Position numbers and translations under genes: made by a program
NCBI RefSeq assembly: GCF_018780105.1
Contig: NZ_JADMKC010000018.1
Span: 160,160 to 224,159 of the forward strand
Length of the DNA stretch: 64,000 bases
Direction of reading: 5' to 3'
DNA from: Thiobacillus sp.
GTDB taxonomy: Bacteria; Pseudomonadota; Gammaproteobacteria; Burkholderiales; Thiobacillaceae
The notes under the pieces: generated by a model
The model's database searches: none
Seen by the model: only the letters and a program-made list of their open reading frames with translations
What the model was told of the DNA's origin: nothing
In this document: one piece after another, positions 42,489 to 53,589 of the stretch
How positions within the stretch are numbered: the stretch's first letter is position 1
Layout: every line of letters begins with the position of its first letter

Positions 42489-43532
42489 TCAGTGTTCGTA
42501 GAGAACGAGGTCGGCAATGCTGTTCGCCCATTCGGCGAAGGCCGGCACGGCGAACAGCGGCCGGCCGACAGCGCGATGGAGGTCGGACACCAGCATCACG
42601 CCCAGTTCGCGCTGCGGGAACCGGTGCGCGTACTTCAGGATGTTGCCGTAGATGGTCGCCGCATTGCCGCTGTCGGCGGCCTGCACCGCCTTGCGCACCA
42701 GCGCGGCGGCGACGCCGTATTGCAGGTCGACACCCTGCGGCACCTCGGCGTCCTGGCCGTCGATGATCGCGTCGATGTCGGGCATCTGCGCCATGTTGTC
42801 GACGAAGGTTTTCAGCTCCAGTCCGGCCGATTGCCCCACGCAGGCGACGAGCGAATCGGCGAGCAAGGTGGTCTTGTCGAATTTTTGCAGCGCGCGGTGC
42901 GCGTATTCCCACGAACGCGGGCTGGGAAAGGCGATCGGCGTATGCGCCGGATCGAAGCTGAACAGCAGATCGGGGCGGAAGCGCAGGAAAGCGATCACGC
43001 GCGGATCGATGTCCTCGCTGTTCGCCCAGTCCACCCAGTCGTCGAGGTTCACTTCGACTTCGTAGTGGGTGAAGCGGTTGGCCAGCGGCGCCGGCATGGC
43101 GTAGGTCACGCCGCGATCGCCCTGACGGTTGCCCGCCGCGAAGATCACCCAACCGTCGGGTACCCGGTATTCGCCGAGGCGACGGTCGAGGATCAGCTGA
43201 TACGCGGCGGCCGATACGGTCGGCGGCGCCGAGGTGATCTCGTCGAGAAACAGAATGCCGGCCGGGCCGTGGCGTTCGGCATCCGGCAGCACCGAGGGGA
43301 TCGACCATTCGACCAGATCGCCGTTGCGAAACGGAATCCCGCGCAGGTCGGTCGGCTCCATCTGCGACAGCCGGATATCGATCAACGGCACGCTGTGCTG
43401 CTGGGCAATCTTGGCGACGATCTGCGACTTGCCAACGCCGGGCGGACCCCACAGCATCACGGGCGTATGGTGGCCGTCGGCCGCGCTTTCGAATTCGCGG
43501 TCGAGGATGATTTCAATATGTGAGGGGCGCAT
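42489..43532 (-). CDS. MoxR-like AAA+ ATPase
   Basis: 347 aa. Walker A MLWGPPGVGKSQ (about 27-38), RLSQMEPTDLRGIPF, Walker B GILFLDEITSAPP, sensor 1 WVIFAAGNRQGD, and MPAPLANRFTHYEV with the arginine-finger region. This is the MoxR-type subgroup that works with VWA proteins, here the gene at 40809-42065. First gene of the minus-strand unit; the promoter must lie in 43533-43718. Confidence 0.92.
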   Translation of the reverse strand: MRPSHIEIILDREFESAADGHHTPVMLWGPPGVGKSQIVAKIAQQHSVPLIDIRLSQMEPTDLRGIPFRNGDLVEWSIPSVLPDAERHGPAGILFLDEITSAPPTVSAAAYQLILDRRLGEYRVPDGWVIFAAGNRQGDRGVTYAMPAPLANRFTHYEVEVNLDDWVDWANSEDIDPRVIAFLRFRPDLLFSFDPAHTPIAFPSPRSWEYAHRALQKFDKTTLLADSLVACVGQSAGLELKTFVDNMAQMPDIDAIIDGQDAEVPQGVDLQYGVAAALVRKAVQAADSGNAATIYGNILKYAHRFPQRELGVMLVSDLHRAVGRPLFAVPAFAEWANSIADLVLYEH

Positions 43533-43718
43533 GGTATCGGTTCAAGACAGCGAGGGTCAGGACAGCAAAGGTGTGCCGAATGATAAACGCTCGCCGGTTT
43601 GGGTGGAACCCAAAACCCGCCGGCCGGTACGGGTAACACCCACTGGCATGTCGATCATCCAGCCCGCGCCCGACGGGGTTAAACTCGCTGCCCCACCCGC
43701 CCGACAGCAGAATCCAGC

Positions 43719-43937
43719 ATGAACACCCAGGAATTCAAACTCAGCGGCGAATACATCGCGCTGTGCGATCTGCTCAAACTGATCGGCATCGCCGACAGCG
43801 GCGGCCAGGCCAAGCTCATGATCGCCAACGGCGAAGCGACGGTCGACGGCCAGCCCGAGAGCCGCAAAACCGCCAAAATCCGCGCCAACCAGACCGTGCG
43901 CTGCCTCGGACAGGAGATTCGGGTCGTCGCTGCTTAA
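43719..43937 (+). CDS. S4-domain RNA-binding protein (YbcJ-like)
   Basis: 72 aa, one S4 domain: YIALCDLLKLIGIADSGGQA, KLMIANGEATVDGQPESRKT, RANQTVRCLGQEIRV. Same length as YbcJ/YaaA-type proteins that bind structured RNA. Divergent from the MoxR gene; its stop overlaps that of the convergent DUF2069 gene by 4 bp. Confidence 0.9.
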   Translation: MNTQEFKLSGEYIALCDLLKLIGIADSGGQAKLMIANGEATVDGQPESRKTAKIRANQTVRCLGQEIRVVAA

Positions 43938-44293
43938 ACTTGATGCGGCGATGCTTGCCGCGACGGCGCGCTGAATTTGGCGTAGTAGATCGCGGCAAAG
44001 AAAAACACCACGGACAGCACGACCTCGGCCAAGCCCAGTTGCGCCGACAAGCCACTATCGCTCCAGGCACGCATCACGCCTTCGCTGAAATAGAACAGCA
44101 GCAGCATCGGCGCCCATTGGTAGGTGTAGCGGCGGCCTTTGAGGATGCCCATCAGCGGCACCAGCAAGGGCAGGGTTTTCAGCACCAACCAGGAGCCGCC
44201 CGGGCGCACCGGCGCCAGCCACAACTCCCATGCCAGGCAGAGAAAGATCAGCCCGATCAGGCTGACGCTTGAAATCATTTGCAAGGCTTTCAT
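43934..44293 (-). CDS. DUF2069 membrane protein
   Basis: 119 aa, four predicted TM helices, including VSLIGLIFLCLAWELWLAP, LPLLVPLMGILKGRRYTYQW and VVLSVVFFFAAIYYAKF. GRRYTYQWAPMLLLFYFSEG is the DUF2069 signature. Function unknown; it commonly lies next to wrbA in beta- and gammaproteobacteria, as here (4 bp after wrbA). Confidence 0.9.
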   Translation of the reverse strand: MKALQMISSVSLIGLIFLCLAWELWLAPVRPGGSWLVLKTLPLLVPLMGILKGRRYTYQWAPMLLLFYFSEGVMRAWSDSGLSAQLGLAEVVLSVVFFFAAIYYAKFSAPSRQASPHQV

Positions 44294-44297
44294 GCGT

Positions 44298-45123
<826 letters not shown>

Positions 45124-45124
<1 letters not shown>

Positions 45125-46692
45125 CATGTAGGAAGGTCGGCAAAAATCGTGAAGTCGATCAGGTCGAAGCTCGGCGTATGTTCGAAACGCTTGCCGAAAG
45201 TCAGCATGTAGCGATGGTGGGCGTGCACGACCTCGGCGTCCATCCCGACCTGATAGAGATGATGGGGCAGCAACAGGCGGTCATTTTGCCTGAGTGCGGC
45301 AAGTCCGGGAACGAATAAAGCGGGCTCCGCCAGTTTGCCGCCACGCAAGGGGCGCACCCACGCCGGCTCGACCTGCGGCGCAAGCCGCTCGACACCAAGC
45401 TCGACCTGCTGCGCGTCGCGCATCCGGCTCCAGCGAATCACGCCCAGCGACCAGTCTGCGGCATTGCCTACGCGCACCGCCAGCGCATCGCCCACTTTCA
45501 GGTTCAAAGGCACGTCCGGCGCACCGTTGAGGGCCAGCCCCACGGCGCTGTCGTTGCTGCTGATCCAGTGGGCCGTGCTGGCGCCAGCCGCTCCGGCGAA
45601 CGAAGGTTCGATGATGTGGATATGGTGCGCATCCGATTCCAGCGATGCGGGCCGTCTCGCCTGCGCCGCTTTTTCCAGCAGACGGTGTATGGCGCTCACC
45701 CCCGCCACCGTCTGTGCCGCGCGGCCAGGCGTGGGGTAGCGCTTGTAAGTGCGCGCGGCCCCGCTGCTCCATTGCTTGAGCAAGCGGATGCAGGTGCTCA
45801 GGCTGAATTCGGCTTCCATTTCCGGCGCCAGCCCCACCCGGCGCAGCGACGCGCCGTCACGCAGTTCGAGGACGGTTTCGTGCAACTGGAAGCACAGCGT
45901 CTCGGTGTCGAGCCAGGCACTGCCGGAATGGCGGCCCGGTGCGTAATGGCTGGGGGCGGCGTCGCCCGCGGTCGGAACCGCAAAACCGCGATGCCGGTCG
46001 ACGGGCGCGTCGCACAACTGCGCCAGCCCGGCGAATCGATCCAGCACGTGACGGGTGAAGGTAATCTCGGCGTGACGCATGCGTGGCGGATCGGCCAACG
46101 CCATCAACACAGCCTGCCGGTAAGCCAGACTGAGGGCAGGCGTATCGTTTGTCGCGCTGTCGGCCAGCCTGGCGGTCTGCGCATAGGCGTAAAGCGCATG
46201 CAGTTCCTGCCACAGCCCGGGCGTGGTCAGGGTACGGGTCAGCTGGCAGGCGGTCTGGATGTCGCGCAACGCAGCCATCAGCTGCGCCGAGATTTCGGCC
46301 AGCAGTCTGGCGTTGACACGGCCCGAGCGCGGCTGGATCTGCGCCAGCAGCAGGTGTTTGTAGCCGATGCTGTGTTCGATCTGCAATTCGCGCAGCAATA
46401 CGCCAAGCTGCCGTTGCTGGGTACGCGGCGGCACGCCAAAGCCGGCGAGCAGCGTTTCCAGATTCCTGCACACGCGCACCACGACTGGGCGATACAGCTG
46501 CATCAGGGTGTAACGCACGGTCTCGCCCAGCGGGCTGCGATTGAGCGCGTACAAAGCGGTGACCAGCTGCTGGGCGCTTTCCATCGGACTGGCGAAAGGC
46601 AGGCACTCCAGCCATGCCGCCACCGCCTTCGGCCGGGTGTCGACCGTGCGCGAAATCGACAGATCGATGCGGGGAACGCCGAGCGTGAGCAT
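45124..46692 (-). CDS. large protein with C-terminal PilZ-like domain
   Basis: 522 aa. Residues ~1-390 are mostly helical (LVTALYALNRSPLGETVRYT, LLRELQIEHSIGYKHLLLAQ). The C-terminal ~110 residues resemble PilZ folds: SAVGLALNGAPDVPLNLKVG, DWSLGVIRWSRMRD, QVELGVERLAP. The usual RxxxR c-di-GMP motif is not obvious, so ligand binding is doubtful. No TM or signal. The stop touches the 238-bp repeat; 6 bp separate its start from the purU stop. Confidence 0.7.
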
Positions 46693-46698
46693 GCGTCC

Positions 46699-47559
46699 TC
46701 AGTCGAACACGACCGTCTTGTTGGCGTACACCAGCACGCGGTTGTCCAGATGCCATTTCACCGCGCGCGACAGCACCACCTTTTCCAGATCGGCGCCCTT
46801 GTTGATGAGGTCGCCGAGGCTGTCGCGATGCGACATGCGCGCCACGTCCTGCTCGATGATGGGGCCGTCGTCGAGGGTTTCGGTGACGTAGTGCGCCGTG
46901 GCGCCGATCAGTTTGACGCCGCGCTCGAAGGCGCGGTGGTAGGGCTTGGCGCCGTGGAAAGCCGGCAGGAAAGAATGGTGGATGTTGATGATGCGGTTGG
47001 GGTAATGCCGGATGAACTCGGGTGACAGCACCTGCATGTAGCGCGCCAGCACGATGAAATCGATTTTCTGGTCGCGCAGGATCGCCAGCTGGATCTGCTC
47101 GGTTTCATGCTTGGCGTCCTTTTTCACTTCCAGATACTGATAGGGAATGTGGTACGCCTCGGCCAGCCAGCGCGTGTCTTCGTGGTTGGACACGATGATC
47201 GGCAGCTCGCAGTGCAGTTCGCCGCTCTGGTAGCGATACAGCAGATCGGCCAGGCAATGATCGAACTTGGACACGAACACGGCCAGCCGGGGCTTGCGGC
47301 TGGATTCGGCGAGGCGCCAGGTCATCCCGAAGCGTTCGGCGATGGGCTGGAATGCCGCAGAAAACGCGTCCAGCGCCAGCTGGAAGCCATGCAGATCCCA
47401 TTCCACCCGCATCAGAAACAGCTTCAGCTCGGCATCCTGGTGCTGGTCGGCGTGCAGGATGTTGGCATCGTGGCGCAGCAGGAATTCCGCAATCGCGGCT
47501 ACCAGGCCTTTCTGGTCGGGGCAGGAAATCAGCAGGACGGCGGTGTGGGGCTGGGACAT
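46699..47559 (-). CDS. purU: formyltetrahydrofolate deformylase
   Basis: 286 aa from ATG 47559. Hydrolyses 10-formyl-THF to THF and formate. The N-terminal ACT domain (AVLLISCPDQKGLVAAIAEF, ILHADQHQD) senses amino acids. The C-terminal formyltransferase-like domain has LPIIVSNHEDTRWLAEA, VLARYMQVLSPEF, NIHHSFLPAFHGAKPYHRAF (Asn/His catalytic) and TLDDGPIIEQD (Asp). The formate could feed PurT encoded in this window. Confidence 0.95.
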   Translation of the reverse strand: MSQPHTAVLLISCPDQKGLVAAIAEFLLRHDANILHADQHQDAELKLFLMRVEWDLHGFQLALDAFSAAFQPIAERFGMTWRLAESSRKPRLAVFVSKFDHCLADLLYRYQSGELHCELPIIVSNHEDTRWLAEAYHIPYQYLEVKKDAKHETEQIQLAILRDQKIDFIVLARYMQVLSPEFIRHYPNRIINIHHSFLPAFHGAKPYHRAFERGVKLIGATAHYVTETLDDGPIIEQDVARMSHRDSLGDLINKGADLEKVVLSRAVKWHLDNRVLVYANKTVVFD

Positions 47560-47707
47560 GGCGGCAGGACATATATAGACAGGGTTTGCGCAATCATAAC
47601 CATAATCCCATGGCATGCGCAGGGGCGCTTGGGCGGGTGAAATGCGTCACTGCCTGCGCAAAATTCGGCGCCCCCTAGCCGCAGGCGGCGGCTATCGTGG
47701 AAAATAG

Positions 47708-49018
<1,311 letters not shown>

Positions 49019-49034
49019 ACCCTGAACGGGATCA

Positions 49035-49099
49035 CCCCGGCGGCGCGTCAGCGTCGCTGCATTGGTTGGATTAACCCGGCGACGCGTCCGCGTCGCTGC
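49035..49099. repeat. two ~25-bp GC-rich direct repeats after serS
   Basis: CCCGGCGGCGCGTCAGCGTC followed by GCTGC (49036-49060), and CCCGGCGACGCGTCCGCGTC followed by GCTGC (49075-49099), about 39 bp apart. The second copy encodes the last residues of MltF. Possibly a local duplication. Confidence 0.5.
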
Positions 49100-50483
49100 G
49101 CCGGCCCAGATTGAACAGGGGTTTGTACTCCGGCTCCAGCCGCAGCAGGATGTCGTAATAGCTGCGGATGTTCTCGGCAAAATGCAGCGCTTCGCCGCCG
49201 CGCGCATAGCCGTATTTCATCGCCGCGGCATAGGTGCCCCGGCTCAGGTAAGGCAGAGCTTCTTTCACGTCCGCCCAGCTGTCGGGACTGCCCTTGCGCG
49301 CCTGCGTGATGCGGCGCGCATCCTCCATGTGGCCCTGACCCTGGTTATACGCGGCCAGCGCGAGCCAGGTGCGGTCCGGCTCGGGAATCCGGGGCGGCAG
49401 GGCTTCTTTCATCATCACCAGATAACGCGCGCCCCCCAGAATGCTCTGCCGCGCATCCAGGCGGTCGCTCACTCCCATGCGATCGGCGGTTTCCCCGGTC
49501 AGCATCATCAGACCGCGCACCCCGGTCGGCGAGGTGGCGAACGCGTTCCACTGCGATTCCTGATAACCGATCGCGGCCAGCAGTCGCCAGTCGATTCCGG
49601 TCAGCGTTTGCGCTTCCTGGAAATGTCGCCGCAGCCCGGGCAGGCGCGTCGGGCGGCGCTCCAGAATGCCGAGAATGTCGCTGCTGTCGAGCCGTTTGAG
49701 ATGGCCAAAATAGCGTTCGTAAATGCGCTTGATCGTGCCATCCGCGCGCGCCTTTTCGATAAAGCGCGCCAGCCCGTTGCGCAGCGCTTGCGAACTGGTT
49801 TTCGGCAGGGCCCAGACGATCTGCTGCTTGTCGGGCAGATCGAACGCCACCCCAAGTTCCGGGTAGACATGGCGCATCGGGTCGAAATCCATGCCGTTGA
49901 TCACCACCGCGTCGTATTTGCCCGCTTGCAACTGCACCAGCAATTCCTCAGGCCAGACGTTTTCCAGCGCGGCCCAGCTCAGCTTGGGATGCTTGCGCTT
50001 CAGCCGCATCAACATCGGGCTGTGGCCGGATCCAATGATCAGCGCAACTTTTTTACCCGCCAATTGGGCCACGTTGCGCGGCGGCCTCTCGCCGGCGCGG
50101 GTCACGATATGCACCGGCGACTCGAACAGAATCGGCCCCGCGATCAGGTGGCGATCCCGGACCACCGCGCGCGGCAACGCCGCTGCCGCGAGATTGATGC
50201 GATGGGCGTCAAGCAGCTCGAACAAATCATTGGGATGCGGCTCTTCGGTCCACTCGATCGACCAGTCCTGTGACCGGGCAAACGCCACCAGCAGATCGTG
50301 CTCGAACCCGGCCGGCTCACCGTCGGGCGCCACAAAATACGTTGTCGGTGAATTGCGCACCCCTGCCTGCAACACGCCGGTTGTCTCCGGCGCAGGCGCG
50401 GGACGACCGCAGCCAGCCAGTGCGACAATCAGCACCAGTGCAGCCAGTCTCCCGAACAATCCCGTTATTTTTATCAGGGGCAT
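49071..50483 (-). CDS. mltF: membrane-bound lytic murein transglycosylase F
   Basis: 470 aa lipoprotein (LVLIVALAGCG lipobox). The N-terminal half is a solute-binding-protein-like regulatory domain (TYFVAPDGEPAGFEHDLLVA, VALIIGSGHS, WALPKTSSQALRNGLARFIE). From about 300, an SLT/lysozyme-like domain with catalytic Glu in IGYQESQWNAFATSPTGVRG, then MMLTGETADRMG and AAYNQGQGHMEDARR. Cleaves peptidoglycan glycan strands. Convergent with serS; the C-terminus reads through the second short repeat. Confidence 0.95.
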   Translation of the reverse strand: MPLIKITGLFGRLAALVLIVALAGCGRPAPAPETTGVLQAGVRNSPTTYFVAPDGEPAGFEHDLLVAFARSQDWSIEWTEEPHPNDLFELLDAHRINLAAAALPRAVVRDRHLIAGPILFESPVHIVTRAGERPPRNVAQLAGKKVALIIGSGHSPMLMRLKRKHPKLSWAALENVWPEELLVQLQAGKYDAVVINGMDFDPMRHVYPELGVAFDLPDKQQIVWALPKTSSQALRNGLARFIEKARADGTIKRIYERYFGHLKRLDSSDILGILERRPTRLPGLRRHFQEAQTLTGIDWRLLAAIGYQESQWNAFATSPTGVRGLMMLTGETADRMGVSDRLDARQSILGGARYLVMMKEALPPRIPEPDRTWLALAAYNQGQGHMEDARRITQARKGSPDSWADVKEALPYLSRGTYAAAMKYGYARGGEALHFAENIRSYYDILLRLEPEYKPLFNLGRRSDADASPG

Positions 50484-50537
50484 GCACGCAGTCTGAACGA
50501 GAGTGATTTTTTCGTCCAGTAAAGCGCCCGGCTCGGG

Positions 50538-50543
50538 TACAAT
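50538..50543 (+). promoter_or_regulatory. candidate -10 of the tRNA-Ser promoter
   Basis: TACAAT, 10 bp before the tRNA 5' end. The -35 region is weak. Confidence 0.4.
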
Positions 50544-50552
50544 GCGCGTCCC

Positions 50553-50642
<90 letters not shown>

Positions 50643-50655
50643 ACATTCAATAATC

Positions 50656-50680
50656 AAGCGCCTTTCGGGGCGCTTTTTTA
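50656..50680 (+). terminator. rho-independent terminator after tRNA-Ser
   Basis: Stem AAGCGCC / GGCGCTT (7 bp) with a 6-nt loop, then TTTTTA. 13 bp after the tRNA CCA end. Confidence 0.9.
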
Positions 50681-50875
50681 TTGGCTCCATTCTTTAGCGC
50701 CAGCCAAAATTGCGGCCGCGTGCTGTCGTACCTTCACTTCCATGCCGAACTCGTCTAGTTTTATTAGACAGTGTTCGAATTGATCCCATGATCGATACTC
50801 AGGATCGCACGGTCCAGCCCTATGCCTCACAGAGGTCGTGCGTGATTTCCCAGCCAACTCAAATCGGAGTCCATC

Positions 50876-51214
50876 ATGAAACAGGCACGCTCGTACCAAT
50901 CCCTTTCCCTGCTGGCTGCTTCGGCACTTTTTGTTGCATTGCTGGGCGGATGCGCCTCAACCGATAGCGTGACCCGGGCGCAAGCCACGGCAGACAGCGC
51001 ATTAAGCAAGGCCAATGAAGCCAGCGCCAGCGCCAGTGCAGCCAAGGCAGACGCCGCCCAGGCATCGCAGAAAGCGGATCAGGCAAAAACCTCTGCCGCC
51101 GCTGCCGAGTCGACGGCCGCCGAAGCCAAAGCGACGGCCGATGCGGCAAAAGCCGAAGTCGACAGGCTGGCCGAGAAAATCGACCGCATGTTCAAGAAGA
51201 CGATGCAGAAGTAG
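50876..51214 (+). CDS. Lpp/OprI-like alanine-rich lipoprotein
   Basis: 112 aa. Lipobox ALLGGC after a signal peptide, then heptads rich in Ala (ADSALSKANEASASASAAKA and further) that form an alanine-zipper coiled coil. The C-terminus is basic (RMFKKTMQK), ending in Lys as in Lpp, whose terminal Lys is cross-linked to peptidoglycan. L,D-transpeptidases that could do this are encoded next door (51251-52906). Promoter somewhere in 50681-50875; not resolved. Confidence 0.85.
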   Translation: MKQARSYQSLSLLAASALFVALLGGCASTDSVTRAQATADSALSKANEASASASAAKADAAQASQKADQAKTSAAAAESTAAEAKATADAAKAEVDRLAEKIDRMFKKTMQK

Positions 51215-51250
51215 CAGTCAGGCCTGCGTGATGCAGCAGGCCGGCCGGCT

Positions 51251-51886
51251 TCAGTTGACGACGACCCGGGTGCCGATGCGCACCCAGCGCGCAAGCTGCC
51301 GGATTTGCGGATTGGTCAATGCCACGCAACCGTCGGTCCAGTTGACGGCTCGATGGATATCGGGGTCGCCGTTGCCGAGGCCATGAATGCCCAGGCGGCC
51401 GCCAAGCGGGGTGTTCTGGGGCGGAACGCGATGCTGCTGCAGGGCCTCGATGATGGCATCGCGCTGCGCTTGACTGATGCTGCCTTCGGCATGGGCGCGG
51501 CGGGCGATGGCCTCCGAAGGATAATCGAAACCGTAGAAGGTGCCGTAACGGCTGTGGCGATCGACCCAGGCTACGTGGAAAACACCGAGCGGCGTGGTTT
51601 CGTCGCCGCGGCGATGGATTTCGGCAGCGCCGCCGCTGCCGATGGAAATATTGCTGAAACGGGCCAGGACTTGATTGCCGGCGGAAAAAACCGTCAGGGT
51701 CAGCGTCCGGGTATCCACCTGAATCCAGGGCTGCGGCGCCTGAGCCCAGCTGGCTGCGGGCGCCCACAAGCTGGCTGCGACAATCAGGGCGACGAGCCCA
51801 TGTTTGAGGGCTTGCGTGATTTGACGATGAAAATGCCATGCCTTCCAGGCGCAGCAAACGCGGTGCGAATACTTTTCAGTCTGCAT
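51251..51886 (-). CDS. L,D-transpeptidase (YkuD) family protein
   Basis: 211 aa from ATG 51886, the only in-frame start before the hydrophobic segment (GLVALIVAASLWAPAASWAQ), which suggests periplasmic export. YkuD features: PWIQVDTRTLTLTVFSAG, ISIGSGG, TPLGVFHVAWVD, LGIHGLGNGDPDIHRAVNWT and DGCVALTN (catalytic Cys, His). ErfK-like subgroup. The 5' end overlaps the divergent gene at 51863. Could attach the neighbouring Lpp-like lipoprotein to peptidoglycan. Confidence 0.85.
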   Translation of the reverse strand: MQTEKYSHRVCCAWKAWHFHRQITQALKHGLVALIVAASLWAPAASWAQAPQPWIQVDTRTLTLTVFSAGNQVLARFSNISIGSGGAAEIHRRGDETTPLGVFHVAWVDRHSRYGTFYGFDYPSEAIARRAHAEGSISQAQRDAIIEALQQHRVPPQNTPLGGRLGIHGLGNGDPDIHRAVNWTDGCVALTNPQIRQLARWVRIGTRVVVN

Positions 51887-52906
51887 ATTCTGCTGCTTGC
51901 ATGTTGGATTTCCCCCGCCCGGAGCGCGACCTTTGTGCTGCCCACCGATGGCAGCAATATCGTCGGACAGCTGCAGGTCGTGACCGCCGACGCCCGCAAT
52001 ACCCTGCTGGACATTGGCCGACATTATGAGCTCGGCTACGAGGAAATCACCCTCGCCAACCCCAGCGTTTCGGTCTGGCTGCCAGGTGAAGGCACCCCGA
52101 TCGTCGTGCCCGGCCAATTCATCCTGCCGCCCCCGCCCTGGACCGGCATCATCGTCAACATCCCGCAGCGACGGCTGTTCTATTTTCCCCGCCGCACGGG
52201 CAAGCAGCCGGCGACCGTGGTGACGTTCCCGATCGGAATTGCACGCCCGGGCTGGCCGACGCCGCTGGGCACCACCCGCATCACCGGCAAGCACAAGGAC
52301 CCTGCCTGGTTCGTGCCCAAAAGCATCCAGGCGGAACAACACAGCCAGGGCGAGCTGGATTTTCCGGAATATTTTCCGCCCGGTCCCAACAATCCCATGG
52401 GCATGCTGGCCCTGGAAACCGGCTTCGCAAAGATTTTCATCCACGGCACCAACCGCCCATGGGGCGTGGGCATGCGCGTCAGTCACGGCTGCCTGCATCT
52501 GTATCCCGAGCATGCCGCCGATTTCTTTGCGCAGATTGCGGTCGGCACGCCGGTGCGCTTCATCAACCAGGCGGTGCTGGCCGGCGCACGTGACGGGCAG
52601 CTGTATCTCAGCGTGTTCGAACCCGTCGATGGTTATCCCGAAAGCCAGGTCAGCCTGCTCGCACAGGCGATGGATGCGCTGGCCATTCACGATGCGCCGG
52701 TCGACTGGAAGCGCGTGGAACAGGCGATCGATGCCAAGCGTGTTGTGCCCATGCCTGTCAGTGTGGGTGCCCCCAGCCTCGACGAAAGCCTGGCGCGAAT
52801 CCAGCCGGCGCAATACGACTTCGAGCCCTACGGCATCGAGGCCAACGACGCCATGCCGCCCGACATGCCGCGCAGACCGGTTACTGACGCGCCCGCAGCA
52901 CCTTGA
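51863..52906 (+). CDS. L,D-transpeptidase with LysM-like N-terminus (ErfK/YbiS type)
   Basis: About 347 aa from GTG 51863, which puts a signal peptide (ILFSLHILLLACWISPARS) at the very N-terminus; ATG 51827 or 51800 are alternatives. LysM-like segment LQVVTADARNTLLDIGRHYE, then IVNIPQRRLFYFPR and TPLGTTRITGKHKDPAWFVP. Catalytic region IFIHGTNRPWGVGMRVSHGC with Leu-His-Leu after (Cys, His). Acts in the periplasm on peptidoglycan or Lpp. Overlaps the divergent YkuD gene at its start and the convergent atpD by 26 bp at its end. Confidence 0.88.
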   Translation: MRILFSLHILLLACWISPARSATFVLPTDGSNIVGQLQVVTADARNTLLDIGRHYELGYEEITLANPSVSVWLPGEGTPIVVPGQFILPPPPWTGIIVNIPQRRLFYFPRRTGKQPATVVTFPIGIARPGWPTPLGTTRITGKHKDPAWFVPKSIQAEQHSQGELDFPEYFPPGPNNPMGMLALETGFAKIFIHGTNRPWGVGMRVSHGCLHLYPEHAADFFAQIAVGTPVRFINQAVLAGARDGQLYLSVFEPVDGYPESQVSLLAQAMDALAIHDAPVDWKRVEQAIDAKRVVPMPVSVGAPSLDESLARIQPAQYDFEPYGIEANDAMPPDMPRRPVTDAPAAP

Positions 52907-53495
52907 TCTGGAACAGCGTATTGCGCTCGTCTTCTTCCAGCGCAGCGCGGATGTGCTGCACCGTCGCCTGGTAGCGCGGGATGATGTTGTACTTCAGCGC
53001 GTTGACGCGTTTCTGCGTCTTGCGGCTGGCGGCCAGCAAACGCCACAACGCATTTTCCGCCTCGCCCAGCCGTGCCAGCGTGACGGTCAAATCGCGCAGG
53101 CACAGACGCGCTTCGTCGAAACTGACGTCGGTCCACATCAGTCCCACGGGCTGCAAAGGCAGCGGTTCGGCCGTCACGCTGGGGTATTCGACGCCGACGC
53201 TGGAACGCGCCACCACTTTGATCGTCACCGCCTGTTTCAGCCCTACCGATGCCTGATGCAGCATCTGTTCGCCCATGCGCATCTGCACGATGCCAAGCCA
53301 GTGATAGGCCTCGGTGAGTTCACGCTGGGTCTGCGCGCGCAGCTCGCGGTATTGCGCCAGCCGCTCGTACACCAGGCGGGTCAGCAAGTCGCGTTTTTTC
53401 TCCAGCATCTGCCGGCCCTGATCCAGGAAGCGTGCCTGGCGGCCCACCTGCAGCAACGCGCTTTTGGTCGGCGGAACGGAGAGGCGTTTTTTCAT
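52881..53495 (-). CDS. ntpD: V/A-type ATPase subunit D
   Basis: 204 aa central-stalk subunit that rotates inside the A3B3 ring. RLSVPPTKSALLQVGRQARF, LLTRLVYERLAQYRELRAQT and VNALKYNIIPRYQATVQHIR are typical, forming two long antiparallel helices. Last gene of the ATPase operon, about 95 bp after ntpB across a repeat block. Confidence 0.93.
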   Translation of the reverse strand: MKKRLSVPPTKSALLQVGRQARFLDQGRQMLEKKRDLLTRLVYERLAQYRELRAQTQRELTEAYHWLGIVQMRMGEQMLHQASVGLKQAVTIKVVARSSVGVEYPSVTAEPLPLQPVGLMWTDVSFDEARLCLRDLTVTLARLGEAENALWRLLAASRKTQKRVNALKYNIIPRYQATVQHIRAALEEDERNTLFQIKVLRARQ

Positions 53496-53499
53496 TGTT

Positions 53500-53586
53500 G
53501 GTGAAGGGTAAGCGGTGAGCGGTGAGCGGAAAGGGCGGCACCGAGATTGGGGCTTCCGCTCCCCCCTACCCGCTCACTGCTCACCC
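53500..53586. repeat. GGTGAGC-type imperfect inverted repeat between ntpB and ntpD
   Basis: GGTGAAGGGTAAGCGGTGAG on one side and CCCGCTCACTGCTCACC on the other form an imperfect dyad. The same family appears at 58822-58920. Confidence 0.65.
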
Positions 53587-53589
53587 GTT

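Noticed and set aside
43596-43617. Hairpin GGTTTGGGT/ACCCAAAACC as a terminator
   Set aside because: Lies between divergent genes and has no T-tract; it may be an operator or chance, so I do not annotate it.
51305-51800. Long N-terminal extension of the plus-strand L,D-transpeptidase
   Set aside because: It would bury the signal peptide about 190 residues inside and read antisense to the YkuD gene.
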